From assembly GCF_027571385.1 (NCBI RefSeq), contig NZ_CP085636.1:1550001-1614000 (forward strand): a DNA stretch of 64,000 bases, given 5' to 3'. Numbering within the stretch: position 1 is the first letter of the stretch; the number at the start of each line of letters is the position of its first letter. Made by a program: the position numbers and the translations under genes. The notes under the pieces are model-generated. The model worked only from the letters and a program-made list of their open reading frames with translations. It was not told where the DNA came from and ran no database searches. The DNA comes from Shewanella sp. MTB7 (lineage in GTDB: Bacteria; Pseudomonadota; Gammaproteobacteria; Enterobacterales; Shewanellaceae). Of the stretch, positions 1-11,279 are shown one piece after another.

Positions 1-2214
1 AAACCCCGTTTCAAAGAGCTCACGATTATCCAGAACTGGACTAAAGTCATCATCATAATTGGTTTTAATTCGATAATGATAACTTAACCTAACGGCCCAG
101 CAACATGATTCATACTGAAAACCAGTGTAAGTTTCTACACTGCGGCTTTCGTTAAGATCATAATACCAGTTACCGACTAAATACCAACTGTCATTAATTG
201 GCCAAGCTGCTCGCATACCTGCTTGAGATATATTGACCGACTCATTGGTATTTGAGTTCAACAGATCTGGTACATAGCGGTAACTGAACTGGAGTAACTT
301 ATTAGCACCAGGTCTAAAGTCGAGTGTTACCTCACTCTTTTTATTCTCGCTTTGCTTAGTGTCATACTGAATAGAGCCACTTATAAACCAGTCTTTATAT
401 AATTTACTGTTTAATTCGGCGGCAAGCACAGAGTTAGAGGTATTTTCTTGGATTAACCTATCATTAGGAATCGAGGGATCACTAATGCCTACTTTACTGT
501 CTTCAAAGTAGTAAATCTGTCCCACACTAAACTTAAATGTTTCAACATTATGTTCATCAAACAAGCGAGTTGTTAGGCCTAGTGTTAATTGATTCGCATC
601 AGCAATTCTATCGATGCCTGAAAAACGCCTGTCCCGGAAAAGACCAAAGTAATCATCTTGTATTATCGCGGTATCATAAATGCCAATGTCGTCTTGGTTT
701 TCATAACCGACATACAAGTATTGGAATTGAGGTTCTAATGTTTGGCGATAGTTTTCATTGAAGTAGCTGGTAAAACGTTCAAAATTTACCTGGCCGTGTA
801 CGCGTACCAGTGGCAAGGTTCGATTGACAAAACTGGCGATTTCATCATCAGCAGCGAACTCATTAACATCCTGCCAATAGTAGGTTTGTAGCAATTTGAC
901 TTCACTGGTCAATGAGCCTGCTGGACCATGAATAGGGTAAGAGATACTGGGTTCAAAATTCAGACGTGTTGCGGTTGTGAATCTGCTGTCTTCATGTTGA
1001 AAATTACTCGCTTCACTGGTAAGTCCGAAATCTAAGCCGTTCCAAAAATCTGGTGCGCGATAGTTAAGGCCTATCTGTGGCATAACCTGATAAGGTTTTT
1101 CGTCGCCACCCAATACTTTGATATTTTGTACTCGGGCAGTGACATCCCAGTTTTGTTCGAAGTAGCTAATCTCACCGATGCGAGATATTTGGTTATCGGT
1201 CGCTCGTTGCACATCGGAATTGAGATCGTTGAAATAGTTGTTATCTGATACATTGGTAAAGTTAGCCATCACTCGCCAATTTTCATTGATAGCGCCCCTA
1301 TGTTCCCAATGATAAAGGTAACGATCAGGTGAGTCGGCTAGCATGTTGTCGCTGCCTATGTACTCTAAATTTAGTTGACCTTGTTGTGACTCTCCCGCCA
1401 GATAGCGGAAATCACTCTTTAAGAATAAACCTCGTGATGACATATAATGAGGAGTAAAAGTGAGATCATACTCTGGAGATATATTCCAATAATAAGGCGT
1501 CGCAATTTCGACACCATTAGTGGTGCTGGTGCTTAGTTCTGGAAATAGAAAGCCAGATTTACGTTTTTCAGATACCGGTATCGTCATATAGGGAATATAG
1601 AATACAGGGACGCCACCAATTTTTAACTTGGCATCCCAGAGTTCGCCCCACTCTTCAGAACTGTCAATCTTGATTGTTTCAGCTTCCAGTAACCAAGAGG
1701 TGTCACCTGGAGGACAGGTGGTAAAGTTGGTCTTAGTCAGGTGTAAGTTGTTATCTGAAGTTATTTCTAGTTTTTCGGCATCACCATGAATTTGTTGACC
1801 GTGCATCCAATACTGTGCACCCCAAAGGGATGCACTGTTACTGCGCATCTCAGCGGTGAGGGAGTCGGCTGTAATGGTTATCATCTGATCTTGAAACACT
1901 AGGTTGCCATTGGCATCCAAGCGTTCATTTTGCTGGTCTAGTATTGCTTCATCGGCAGCAATATGCCGATCACCTTGACTGAATAAAACATTGCCATTAA
2001 ATTTAGCTTGTTTGCCCATTTCTGCTTCAGAGCGATTCGATATGATTCGGATCTCTTGTTGCGCTAGCACCGTTTGGTCACCGCTTGTTGGCGATAGACG
2101 AGGGACGGGAGGCTCGACGATACACTGTAAACCAGCATCGAGAATTTGGGGAATGTCTTCAGCCAAGACTAATTGGGGAAGTAGGCTTAATGCCAATAAA
2201 TAACGGATCTGCAT
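1..2214 (-). CDS. lptD: LPS-assembly protein LptD (3' end outside window)
   Basis: Outer-membrane beta-barrel translocon that, with LptE, inserts lipopolysaccharide into the outer leaflet. The 738 visible codons begin with a signal peptide (cleavage likely after residue 18, VLA). An OstA-like periplasmic domain follows, with repeated strands around 'GNVLFSQGDQHIAADEA', then a long barrel rich in aromatic strands. Four cysteines suit the two LptD disulfides: C31, C167 and the adjacent pair C704-C705 (ESCCWAVRLSY). The reading frame is open to base 1, so only a short C-terminal piece is missing, judging from usual LptD length. It is divergent from amgK. surA and pdxA often lie downstream of lptD, but that side is outside the window. 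Confidence 0.96.
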   Translation of the reverse strand, partial: MQIRYLLALSLLPQLVLAEDIPQILDAGLQCIVEPPVPRLSPTSGDQTVLAQQEIRIISNRSEAEMGKQAKFNGNVLFSQGDRHIAADEAILDQQNERLDANGNLVFQDQMITITADSLTAEMRSNSASLWGAQYWMHGQQIHGDAEKLEITSDNNLHLTKTNFTTCPPGDTSWLLEAETIKIDSSEEWGELWDAKLKIGGVPVFYIPYMTIPVSEKRKSGFLFPELSTSTTNGVEIATPYYWNISPEYDLTFTPHYMSSRGLFLKSDFRYLAGESQQGQLNLEYIGSDNMLADSPDRYLYHWEHRGAINENWRVMANFTNVSDNNYFNDLNSDVQRATDNQISRIGEISYFEQNWDVTARVQNIKVLGGDEKPYQVMPQIGLNYRAPDFWNGLDFGLTSEASNFQHEDSRFTTATRLNFEPSISYPIHGPAGSLTSEVKLLQTYYWQDVNEFAADDEIASFVNRTLPLVRVHGQVNFERFTSYFNENYRQTLEPQFQYLYVGYENQDDIGIYDTAIIQDDYFGLFRDRRFSGIDRIADANQLTLGLTTRLFDEHNVETFKFSVGQIYYFEDSKVGISDPSIPNDRLIQENTSNSVLAAELNSKLYKDWFISGSIQYDTKQSENKKSEVTLDFRPGANKLLQFSYRYVPDLLNSNTNESVNISQAGMRAAWPINDSWYLVGNWYYDLNESRSVETYTGFQYESCCWAVRLSYHYRIKTNYDDDFSPVLDNRELFETGF

Positions 2215-2366
2215 CTTAAGTCGTTTAATATAATTTCTTAGTCTGGACAATAATTGGGGATAAATGTTGTCGATTTTCAGACAACTCAGCTAAATATCGA
2301 GATTGAGCTTATTCGCTGATTCCATTTTGCTTTATAATAAAGCAATTTTTACATAAGAGCCATGAG

Positions 2367-4057
<1,691 letters not shown>

Positions 4058-4133
4058 TTTTGGCTGGTGCCACTCAGTATCCTGAGTCGTGTATCTGGTT
4101 TTAATATTTTTTATAGGTTATTAAGGTTTTTTA

Positions 4134-4913
4134 ATGCGTATTTGGGGTAAGTTTTTTGGCTTTGCCATAGGTTTTATGTTTGGTCGTATTATTGGTGGTG
4201 TCATTGGTCTTTGGTTGGGTCATCTCTATGATAAAAAAAGTGCTCAACTTAGTGGGATTATAGGTAAGGGCGCTAATCGACAGACATTATTTTTTAAGAC
4301 TACCTTTGCCGTTATGGGACATGTGGCTAAAGCGTCAGGACATGTAACAGAAAACGATATCCGTATCGCGACGATGTTAATGGATCAGATGCAACTAAAA
4401 GGGGAGGCTAGAGCTGATGCGCAAGCTGCTTTTAAAGAGGGAAAAGAGAGCGACTTTGATGTTAAGACTTGCCTGAAAACCTTTCGTCTTATCTCTATGG
4501 GGCGTAAAGAGTTGCTACAGATGTTTCTTGAGATCCAGATCCAAACAGCGCTTTCTGATGCCAAATTAGAACCCAAAGAGCATGAAGTATTACTGACGAT
4601 AGCTCAAGAGTTAGGTTTCAGCCGCATACAACTTGATGAGTTACTTAAGCGTTGGCAAGCGGAGTTTAATTTCCATCAAGGTGGAAATAATAACCAAACC
4701 AGTATTGAAGATGCATACTCATTGCTTGGTTTAACCGAAACGTCATCGGATCAAGAGGTTAAGCGCAGTTATCGTAAACTGATGAATGAGCATCATCCTG
4801 ATAAGCTAGTTGCTAAAGGCTTACCTCCTGAGATGATGGAGCTTGCTAACACCAAAGCTCAAGATATTCAAGCGGCCTACGACAGGGTCAAAACAGATCG
4901 CGGTATGCGCTAA
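4134..4913 (+). CDS. djlA: Membrane-anchored co-chaperone DjlA
   Basis: Type III DnaJ-domain protein that stimulates DnaK and is linked to envelope stress and capsule regulation in E. coli. The first 30 residues form one membrane segment with a glycine-zipper pattern (FGRIIGGVIGLWLG), typical of DjlA dimerisation. Residues of about 50-170 form a TerB-like all-helical domain. The C-terminal J domain (about 193-259) has the HPD tripeptide at 221-223. The 259-residue length is usual. It lies 76 bases after murU on the same strand, and lptD-djlA proximity is common in gammaproteobacteria. Confidence 0.95.
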   Translation: MRIWGKFFGFAIGFMFGRIIGGVIGLWLGHLYDKKSAQLSGIIGKGANRQTLFFKTTFAVMGHVAKASGHVTENDIRIATMLMDQMQLKGEARADAQAAFKEGKESDFDVKTCLKTFRLISMGRKELLQMFLEIQIQTALSDAKLEPKEHEVLLTIAQELGFSRIQLDELLKRWQAEFNFHQGGNNNQTSIEDAYSLLGLTETSSDQEVKRSYRKLMNEHHPDKLVAKGLPPEMMELANTKAQDIQAAYDRVKTDRGMR

Positions 4914-4966
4914 ATCAGTATGCCAATATTCAGCTATCTTGCTATTTTTATTGAATAAATATTGGT

Positions 4967-5002
4967 AAAATGTATATTGTATTAAGTATCAATATACATT
5001 TT
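4967..5002. terminator. AT-rich perfect hairpin after djlA
   Basis: A 13-base arm AAAATGTATATTG (4967-4979) is perfectly complementary to CAATATACATTTT (4990-5002) around a 10-base loop, and TTATTATC follows. Its position after djlA and before the next gene suits a terminator. The stem is AT-rich, so an operator for the outer-membrane gene that follows is also possible. Confidence 0.5.
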
Positions 5003-5076
5003 ATTATCTTGTATCAAGGTTCAATAATGCCTAAATCCTGATAACTCATGTTTGATTATTTATGAAAGAGACCGAT

Positions 5077-5721
5077 ATGAAGAGAGCAGGTTATATTTCC
5101 GCATTAGCATTGATTGTCGCTTCCATTTTCGTTTCAAGCTCAGCCCTAGCTGAGGTGTTTATTGCCCCATTTGGGGGTTACAGTTTTGGCGCCAGTGAGT
5201 TCAACATCAAAAGCTCAGGCATTGGTAACTTCGTCCAAGGTGAAGAGGGGGAGTTGAAGGTCTCTGAGTCGGAGCATTACGGATTCATGCTGGGTTTTAC
5301 CACCAAAGACCCTGGTGATATCTATGTGCTTTACAGTCATCAGACCACCGATTTACGTACTGGTAGCAATTCCAGTCCAACTGCCATTACTGATCTCGAT
5401 CTGGATTACTTACATTTAGGAGGTTCGCTCTACTTTCCAAATGGCAATTTGAAGCCCTATGTCACGGCAAGTCTAGGTTTAACGAATATGCGACCCGGTG
5501 GTGAGTACTCTAATGAAACTCGGTTTTCTATGGGCTTTGGTGCAGGGGTAGAGTATCAACTGATCGAATCCTTTTCGATGTTTGCTGATGCCAGAGGTTA
5601 TGCCACTTTTATCAGTAGCGACAGCACCTTGTTTTGTGATGGTGGAGAGTGTCTTTGGTCAATCTCCTCAGATATTATGTGGCAAGGACAAGTGAACTTA
5701 GGCGTAAGGCTAAGGTTTTAG
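5077..5721 (+). CDS. Small outer-membrane beta-barrel protein
   Basis: Predicted 214-residue OmpA/OmpW-size barrel. An N-terminal signal peptide (MKRAGYIS...SSALA, cleavage near residue 25) precedes a mature chain of alternating hydrophobic strands ending in an aromatic residue (VNLGVRLRF), the usual beta-signal for BamA-dependent insertion. I chose ATG 5077 over ATG 5062 because AAAGAG lies 6 bases upstream and because it puts the signal peptide at the N-terminus. A C-x5-C pair (CDGGECLW) could form an extracellular-loop disulfide. Substrate unknown. It is followed after 16 bases by a dehydrogenase gene with its own ribosome binding site, so the two may be co-transcribed. Confidence 0.8.
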   Translation: MKRAGYISALALIVASIFVSSSALAEVFIAPFGGYSFGASEFNIKSSGIGNFVQGEEGELKVSESEHYGFMLGFTTKDPGDIYVLYSHQTTDLRTGSNSSPTAITDLDLDYLHLGGSLYFPNGNLKPYVTASLGLTNMRPGGEYSNETRFSMGFGAGVEYQLIESFSMFADARGYATFISSDSTLFCDGGECLWSISSDIMWQGQVNLGVRLRF

Positions 5722-5737
5722 AGGGAAGAGTCATAAC

Positions 5738-6700
5738 ATGAAAATAGTGGTGCTCGACGGTTATACACTTAACCCTGGGGATTTAAGCTGGGATGGATTA
5801 AGTCACTTTGCTAGTGCAGGAGAGTTTACTTGCTTTGAGAGAACCACTGAAAATGAGTTGTTTAGTCGAGCAAAAGAGGCAGAAATACTCTTTACCAATA
5901 AGACTCATATCTCAGCGGACATACTCTCTAAACTTCCCAAACTTAGTTATATAGGTGTACTTGCGACTGGTACCAATGTGGTGGATCTGCTCGCGGCAAA
6001 GCATCATGGTGTCGTGGTGACCAATGTGCCCGGTTATGGTCCGGATGCTGTGGCTCAGATGGTGTTTGCTCATATTCTTCACCATACTCAGCAGGTCGCT
6101 GCTCATGACCGTGCCGTTGTCGCAGGGGCATGGACAGAGTGTGAGGATTTTTGTTTTACGCTTAATCCTTTGCAATCTCTAAAGGGGAAAACACTCGGGT
6201 TAATGGGGTATGGTGCTATAGGCCAGCAGGTGGCTAATATTGCATTGGCGTTTGGAATGAAAGTATTAGTCAATACGCGTACGCCGCGGTTCGATCTACC
6301 CATTGGTGTGAAATGGAGCAGGCTCGATGAGATGATACCTCTGGTGGATATTCTTTCACTGCACTGTCCACTAACTGATACAACCGATAAGATAATTAAT
6401 AACGCGTTGCTGCAATCAATGCGTTCAACAGCCATTTTGATTAATACGGCCCGCGGTGGACTGATTGATGAGGCGGCGTTGAGTCAGGCGTTACTTGATG
6501 GTGAAATTGCAGCTGCTGGAGTGGATGTACTTTCAACTGAACCACCACAAAAAGATAATCCATTACTGACCGCTGTCAATATCAGTATCAGTCCACATAA
6601 CTCTTGGGCAACACGTGAGTCTAGGCAGAATCTACTGAATATTGCTATTGAAAATGTGGCCGCTTTCTTGAGCGGTAAAGCTAGAAACAGGGTTAATTAG
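5738..6700 (+). CDS. D-2-hydroxyacid dehydrogenase (NAD-dependent)
   Basis: Member of the D-isomer 2-hydroxyacid dehydrogenase family, which reduces 2-oxoacids such as hydroxypyruvate or glyoxylate with NAD(P)H. The Rossmann motif GYGAIG lies at 157-162. The catalytic triad is R239 (NTARGG), E268 (LSTEPP) and H287 (SPHNSW). At 320 residues the enzyme has the HprA/GhrB-like short form without an ACT domain. The PHNSWAT ending of the active site and overall sequence resemble glycerate dehydrogenases, but the true substrate is not decided by sequence. GGGAAGAG lies just ahead of ATG 5738. Confidence 0.88.
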   Translation: MKIVVLDGYTLNPGDLSWDGLSHFASAGEFTCFERTTENELFSRAKEAEILFTNKTHISADILSKLPKLSYIGVLATGTNVVDLLAAKHHGVVVTNVPGYGPDAVAQMVFAHILHHTQQVAAHDRAVVAGAWTECEDFCFTLNPLQSLKGKTLGLMGYGAIGQQVANIALAFGMKVLVNTRTPRFDLPIGVKWSRLDEMIPLVDILSLHCPLTDTTDKIINNALLQSMRSTAILINTARGGLIDEAALSQALLDGEIAAAGVDVLSTEPPQKDNPLLTAVNISISPHNSWATRESRQNLLNIAIENVAAFLSGKARNRVN

Positions 6701-6751
6701 CCAATACTTTTATCGTTACGTGCAGGAGATGGTGTTAAGAGATGTGGTATA

Positions 6752-6778
6752 AGGGCTTTACTGGAGAGATAAAGCCCT
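6752..6778. terminator. Hairpin between convergent genes
   Basis: AGGGCTTTA (6752-6760) pairs perfectly with TAAAGCCCT (6770-6778) around a 9-base loop, between the dehydrogenase gene and the convergent purT. No long T tract follows on either strand, so terminator strength is uncertain. Confidence 0.5.
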
Positions 6779-6786
6779 GTCAGCTA

Positions 6787-7962
6787 TTACAAAATCACCT
6801 TAATTACGCTAGCCGAATGCAAGGCTTTTTCTATTGCATTATCAATCGAGCTACCACGTGCAAGTGCGACACCTAAACGTCGATGGCCGTTTATTTCAGG
6901 TTTACCAAACAAACGAAGCTGGGTATCCGTTTGTTCAAGTGCTTTGCAGATACCTTCAAAACGAATATTGTCAGATTGACCTGATCCTAATATGACTGCC
7001 GATGCACTAGGGCCATGCTGCGTTATGTTGGCAATTGGCAAGCCTAGAATAGCCCTAGCGTGCAGCGCAAACTCTGATAGATCTTGACTGATGAGGGTCA
7101 CCATACCTGTGTCATGGGGACGGGGCGAAACTTCGGAAAAATAAACCTCATCGCCCTTGATAAACAGCTCAACGCCAAATAAACCATAACCCCCTAATGC
7201 CTCAACAACCTTACGTCCGATCTCCTGTGATCTCTTTAGGACTGAAGCGGGCATAGCTTGTGGCTGCCATGATTCGCGGTAGTCACCATCTTCCTGCCTA
7301 TGACCTATAGGATCGCAAAAGTGTATGCCGTTGATTGAACTTATCGTTAGCAAGGTTATCTCATAATCGAAAGGCACAAACCCTTCGACAATTACACGTC
7401 CTCCGCCAGCTCGTCCTCCCTCTTGTGCATATTGCCAAGCGGTCAATATTTGGTTTGCTTCGCGAATAACGCTTTGTCCTTTACCGGATGAGCTCATGAC
7501 AGGTTTAACCATACAAGGTATGCCTATCTTTTCTATGGCCAGTTCGAATTCGGTCTGAGTATCACAGAAAACGTAAGGTGAAGTGGGTAGGTTTAAGGTT
7601 TCAGCGGCAAAACGTCTTATACCTTCTCTGTCCATGGTGAGCTGAGTTGCTTTGGCGGTAGGGATGATATTAACGCCCTCAGCTTCCATCTCTATCAGTA
7701 TTTGAGTCGCAATTGCTTCAATTTCTGGGATAACCAGATGTGGCTGCTCTTGTTTGATAATTGCTTTGAGAGCGTTACCATCGAGCATATCGATCACATG
7801 AAAGCGGTGGGCGACTTGCATGGCTGGCGCATTGGGGTAGCGGTCTACACCAATCACTTCAACGCCCATACGCTGAAGTTCGATCGCAACCTCTTTTCCT
7901 AGTTCACCGCAACCGAGCAACATAGCGCGCAGTGCACCATTGGAGTGTGGAGTGCCTATCAT
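6787..7962 (-). CDS. purT: Formate-dependent GAR transformylase PurT
   Basis: ATP-grasp enzyme of purine synthesis that makes formylglycinamide ribonucleotide from GAR, ATP and formate, the folate-independent alternative to PurN. Residues 12-40 hold the pre-ATP-grasp dinucleotide fold ([19 protein letters not shown]). The ATP-grasp core includes [13 protein letters not shown] near residue 153, the glycine loop [14 protein letters not shown], and the metal-binding GLFGVELF...[14 protein letters not shown]. The 391-residue length is standard. It is transcribed alone. I see no obvious PurR operator in the bases before its start. Confidence 0.96.
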   Translation of the reverse strand: MIGTPHSNGALRAMLLGCGELGKEVAIELQRMGVEVIGVDRYPNAPAMQVAHRFHVIDMLDGNALKAIIKQEQPHLVIPEIEAIATQILIEMEAEGVNIIPTAKATQLTMDREGIRRFAAETLNLPTSPYVFCDTQTEFELAIEKIGIPCMVKPVMSSSGKGQSVIREANQILTAWQYAQEGGRAGGGRVIVEGFVPFDYEITLLTISSINGIHFCDPIGHRQEDGDYRESWQPQAMPASVLKRSQEIGRKVVEALGGYGLFGVELFIKGDEVYFSEVSPRPHDTGMVTLISQDLSEFALHARAILGLPIANITQHGPSASAVILGSGQSDNIRFEGICKALEQTDTQLRLFGKPEINGHRRLGVALARGSSIDNAIEKALHSASVIKVIL

Positions 7963-8458
7963 TCTGTGGGTACCTTTTATTTTTGTAGATAATAGTGATT
8001 CACACTATTTGGCTATTGAGCTTACTGATGCTCTTTTTAGCGATTATACCCAAACTACGTGAAGATGCAGTATTGGGTATGTCTAGAAGTGATTGAGTTC
8101 AAAGTCATTAATAATTGCTCAGTTCTATCATCCTACTTCTAATTTCCATATCGTCGTGGATGAACGGAATTCACTCTTTTCTGGTATTAATAGTGTTTTG
8201 TTGCGAGAGTGTTTCTTTGTTGCGATTAAGTGTTAATTGATAGAGGCAAGGACGGGTGATAGTTTTGATCGAGATAGAGCATCATGAGATACGAGAGCAT
8301 TTTCCAGTAGGAGTTTCTGGACAAGTTGCTATTTATACTTATCACTTTTCCCAAGCGGCGGTTATGCGTAAAGTGCTACTGATAATGCAGGTTGGCTTAA
8401 TTACCTTTTTAATTAGGCATTTATGCTGGGTAGTTTGCCATTTTTATAAGGATTATCG
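7963..8458. other. Intergenic region between purT and the AAA+ ATPase gene
   Basis: This 496-base divergent region must contain promoters for purT (leftward) and the ATPase gene (rightward). Apart from the hairpin at 8046-8080 I see no gene. A 74-codon GTG-initiated frame at 8256-8480 overlaps the true ATPase start and lacks a ribosome binding site, so I do not accept it. Confidence 0.5.
8046..8080. repeat. Short hairpin, possible dispersed intergenic repeat
   Basis: ATACCCAA (8046-8053) pairs with TTGGGTAT (8073-8080); inner ACT/AGT pairing extends the stem to 11 base pairs with one bulged A. The loop reads ACGTGAAGATGC. I recall similar 'tacccaaactac-tgaagatgc' sequences as frequent intergenic repeats in Shewanella and related genera, but no second copy occurs in this window. 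Confidence 0.4.
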
Positions 8459-9928
8459 ATGCAAGACATTAGAGATTTAACATCAGTTTTAAGATCAAAC
8501 ACCCCAATTGTCATCATCGAAACCTACGAGGAACCCCGTGTTATCGAACTCCTTAAGAGGGTATCGAGTGTGCTTTATCAACCTCTGTTCAGCTGGAGTA
8601 TCACACAAGGGCTAACTCGTGTTGATAAGGTCATGGGCACGCAGGCATTCAACAGTGAGCCTGCTGATATTCTAGGACAGATAAAGTCCACTGAACAGCA
8701 GGGTATCTACATCTTGTGCGATTTCCACCCTTTTGTGGCTGATGCACCTAAGAACGTACGTCTCTTAAAAGAGATAGCTCTTGAGTATGAGTCACTTAAA
8801 CACACTATTGTTTTAGTCAGCCATGCCTTTGAGATCCCAGCTGAAATTAAGCGTTATTGCGCACACTTCAGGTTATCTCTGCCCAATACTGCGCAGTTAC
8901 AAAACGTGATCTATGAGCAAGTCGATAAAGTAAGGAATGAAGGATTGATGTTAGATATAGATGATTCGGCAGTCATCAAATTGGCAGAAAACCTGAGAGG
9001 TTTGACCTTTGATGATGCTCGCCGATTAGCGAATAAGGCGATTGTTGATGATGGAGCGATTACGCATTCTGATGTCGATATGGTTAACAAGGGTAAGTTT
9101 GAACTGCTGGACATGAAAGGTGTGCTGCAGTTTGAATATGACACCAGTGACTTCTCTCAGGTGGCGGGTTTACATAATTTAAAGCAATGGCTAAAACATA
9201 GAGCTCCTTCAGGTCGTACTAAGAACCTTAAAGATCAACCTAAAGGTATCTTGCTCTTAGGAGTACAGGGCAGCGGTAAGAGCTTAGCGGCTAAAGCGGT
9301 TGCAGGTATGTGGCAAAGACCCTTATTAAGGTTGGATATGGCAGCGCTGTATAACAAATATATAGGTGAGACCGAGAAAAACTTACGCCATGCCTTAGAG
9401 CTAGCAGATCTGATGTCTCCCTGTGTGCTCTGGGTTGATGAAATTGAGAAAGGCTTAAGTGGTGGCAGTAGTGATGATGGTGTATCAACACGTATTTTGG
9501 GTACGATTCTAACTTGGATGGCGGAGAGAAAATCCGATGTGTTTATGGTAGCCACTGCAAATGATATCTCAGTACTGCCACCGGAGTTGATGCGTAGAGG
9601 TAGAATGGATGAGATTTTCTTTATCGATCTGCCTGATGATGAGATCCGTAGGGCTATATTTCTGATCCATGCTAAGCGGCGTGAACTTGATCTTGGCTTG
9701 TTCAATTTAGCTGAACTTTCAAGCGCGAGCCAAGGTTTCTCCGGTGCAGAGATAGAGCAAGCGATCATCTCTGCTATCTATACTGCTAGAGCATCAGAAC
9801 AAGTGTTAAATCAAGCGCTGTTAATCGAAGAGTTAATGAAAACCAGACCCTTGTCTGTGGTTATGCGAGAGAAACTTACCGCGTTACGTGAATGGGCATC
9901 AGATCGTACTGTAAACGCGCACAAATAA
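8459..9928 (+). CDS. Ycf46-like AAA+ ATPase
   Basis: A 489-residue protein with an N-terminal alpha/beta domain (about 1-210) that resembles a degenerate ATPase, followed by a complete AAA+ module. Walker A is GVQGSGKS (268-275), Walker B is VLWVDEIE (323-330), and a second region of homology with arginine-finger candidates lies at LMRRGRMDEIFF. Length and arrangement match the Ycf46 family found in cyanobacteria, plastids and many gammaproteobacteria, where it has been linked to inorganic carbon use; its role in heterotrophs is unknown. ATG 8459 follows AAGGA by about 6 bases. It is monocistronic: a strong terminator follows. Confidence 0.85.
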   Translation: MQDIRDLTSVLRSNTPIVIIETYEEPRVIELLKRVSSVLYQPLFSWSITQGLTRVDKVMGTQAFNSEPADILGQIKSTEQQGIYILCDFHPFVADAPKNVRLLKEIALEYESLKHTIVLVSHAFEIPAEIKRYCAHFRLSLPNTAQLQNVIYEQVDKVRNEGLMLDIDDSAVIKLAENLRGLTFDDARRLANKAIVDDGAITHSDVDMVNKGKFELLDMKGVLQFEYDTSDFSQVAGLHNLKQWLKHRAPSGRTKNLKDQPKGILLLGVQGSGKSLAAKAVAGMWQRPLLRLDMAALYNKYIGETEKNLRHALELADLMSPCVLWVDEIEKGLSGGSSDDGVSTRILGTILTWMAERKSDVFMVATANDISVLPPELMRRGRMDEIFFIDLPDDEIRRAIFLIHAKRRELDLGLFNLAELSSASQGFSGAEIEQAIISAIYTARASEQVLNQALLIEELMKTRPLSVVMREKLTALREWASDRTVNAHK

Positions 9929-9937
9929 CAGGTTGTA

Positions 9938-9969
9938 GAAACACTAACAGCATTTACCGTTAGTGTTTC
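9938..9969. terminator. Bidirectional rho-independent terminator
   Basis: GAAACACTAAC (9938-9948) and GTTAGTGTTTC (9959-9969) form a perfect 11-base-pair stem with a 10-base loop between the ATPase gene and the convergent phosphodiesterase gene. The arms carry A/T runs at their bases, as expected of a terminator read in both directions. Confidence 0.75.
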
Positions 9970-9994
9970 TGTGTAGCTTTTATACGGATTAGTG

Positions 9995-11263
9995 TTAAAT
10001 ATCCATGCAGTTTGCGTAGTAAGTGACCGTTGCTGGCCAATCAGAAAAAACCCCTTTAACACCTATATCTTTGGCTAACACATCTAACAATTCGAGGGCA
10101 TCACCTTCATTGTCAATGACATCCGTAATGCTTTGATAATACCAGCCGCCTCCGTTAATCAGTAACCCAGAGCGTTCCAATGTCCAAGCGATAATGTTCA
10201 ACTGTGCACTCTTCGCTGCCTTGGCATATTCAGAGGCAATCAACTTATTATCAGCATCTAAAGTTACTAATACCCAAAGTGGTGGTGCGATATATTCTAT
10301 CCCTTGGCTTTTAAGTTCTTCCATGCTTGGCGACCAAGTATCGGCATGTTGTGGATCAAAGCCTGCATCATCGTATCTGTCATCGAGAAATACAGCCTGA
10401 TTAGCGAATTCGGGTGCATTTGCTATCCAGTATTTGATGTCTTCAAGCTCAAAAGACTGCGGGTAAACATCTGCTGCTGGCACATCAGCAGCTTGGTATT
10501 CGCTTATCATTTTTTGAGCATAATCTTGCTGGCTAAAGCCATCAAATGGCATCTGCACTTCAGCTGATTTAAGCTCTGGCGTCATCTTTATTCCCGCTTT
10601 CTTAAACATCTCAATGCTCTCTGCGTGAGTCATTAAAGTGCCATTGCCAGAATAGAGATCAGTCCGCCAATTAGCCGTTCCTGCCATATACTCTTCAACG
10701 GTGGTGGCATTAGAATTAGCACCGTCCATCTTGCCTTTTAGGGTGTTAAATTGAGCAAGAGTAATGTCGCTTGTGCAGCATTTAGCATTGGCTTTCACGC
10801 CGTTTATAGGATCTGCAGGGCTAAAAGGAACGGAGCATTGTGCTGCAAGTTCTGGGATGGATAAAATATTGGTGGTCGTGGCCAAATCACATTGAGAATG
10901 ACGACAAACTAAGGCTTTGTCAGAAGTGAAAGTGACATCACATTCGATTATCCCAGCACCTGAGTCAATAGCCGCTTGATAAGATTCTTTGGTATGTTCG
11001 GGAAACTGCATAGCAGCACCACGGTGACCAATAGAGAAATCGGTGCGGTAGGAAGGGTTATCTCTGCATTGTTCTAGTGTCGCTTTAAGCTCACTTTCCT
11101 GCATCTGGTTGATTAAAAATAGTGGACGAGGACCGACCTTCGCTGCCACCTTAGTTTCACTATTACTGTTTTCATTACTATCGTTACACCCTGTGAGCAA
11201 AACAGCGGTGATCAGCGTGGCGAGATGGAGATAATATGTTATGTGCTTAGTGTGCATGTGCAA
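9995..11263 (-). CDS. Glycerophosphodiester phosphodiesterase family lipoprotein
   Basis: GlpQ-type TIM-barrel enzyme expected to hydrolyse glycerophosphodiesters to glycerol-3-phosphate plus an alcohol. Catalytic positions of the family are visible: H80-R81 (GHRGAA), E107 and D109 (IIECDV) and H122. The N-terminus is a lipoprotein signal with lipobox LLTGC and acylated C26, so the enzyme is tethered in the cell envelope. A Cys-containing insert of about 70 residues with an adjacent Cys pair (KCCTSD) follows the first strands and distinguishes it from E. coli GlpQ. It is transcribed alone. The exact substrate is not known. Confidence 0.88.
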   Translation of the reverse strand: MHMHTKHITYYLHLATLITAVLLTGCNDSNENSNSETKVAAKVGPRPLFLINQMQESELKATLEQCRDNPSYRTDFSIGHRGAAMQFPEHTKESYQAAIDSGAGIIECDVTFTSDKALVCRHSQCDLATTTNILSIPELAAQCSVPFSPADPINGVKANAKCCTSDITLAQFNTLKGKMDGANSNATTVEEYMAGTANWRTDLYSGNGTLMTHAESIEMFKKAGIKMTPELKSAEVQMPFDGFSQQDYAQKMISEYQAADVPAADVYPQSFELEDIKYWIANAPEFANQAVFLDDRYDDAGFDPQHADTWSPSMEELKSQGIEYIAPPLWVLVTLDADNKLIASEYAKAAKSAQLNIIAWTLERSGLLINGGGWYYQSITDVIDNEGDALELLDVLAKDIGVKGVFSDWPATVTYYANCMDI

Positions 11264-11279
11264 ATTTTCCGTTTAGGTA

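Noticed and set aside
8256..8480. 74-codon GTG-initiated frame upstream of the AAA+ ATPase
   Set aside because: It overlaps the better supported ATPase start, has no ribosome binding site and resembles no protein.
9235..9768. 177-codon frame antisense to the AAA+ ATPase
   Set aside because: Lies wholly inside a well supported gene on the other strand; a codon-pattern shadow.
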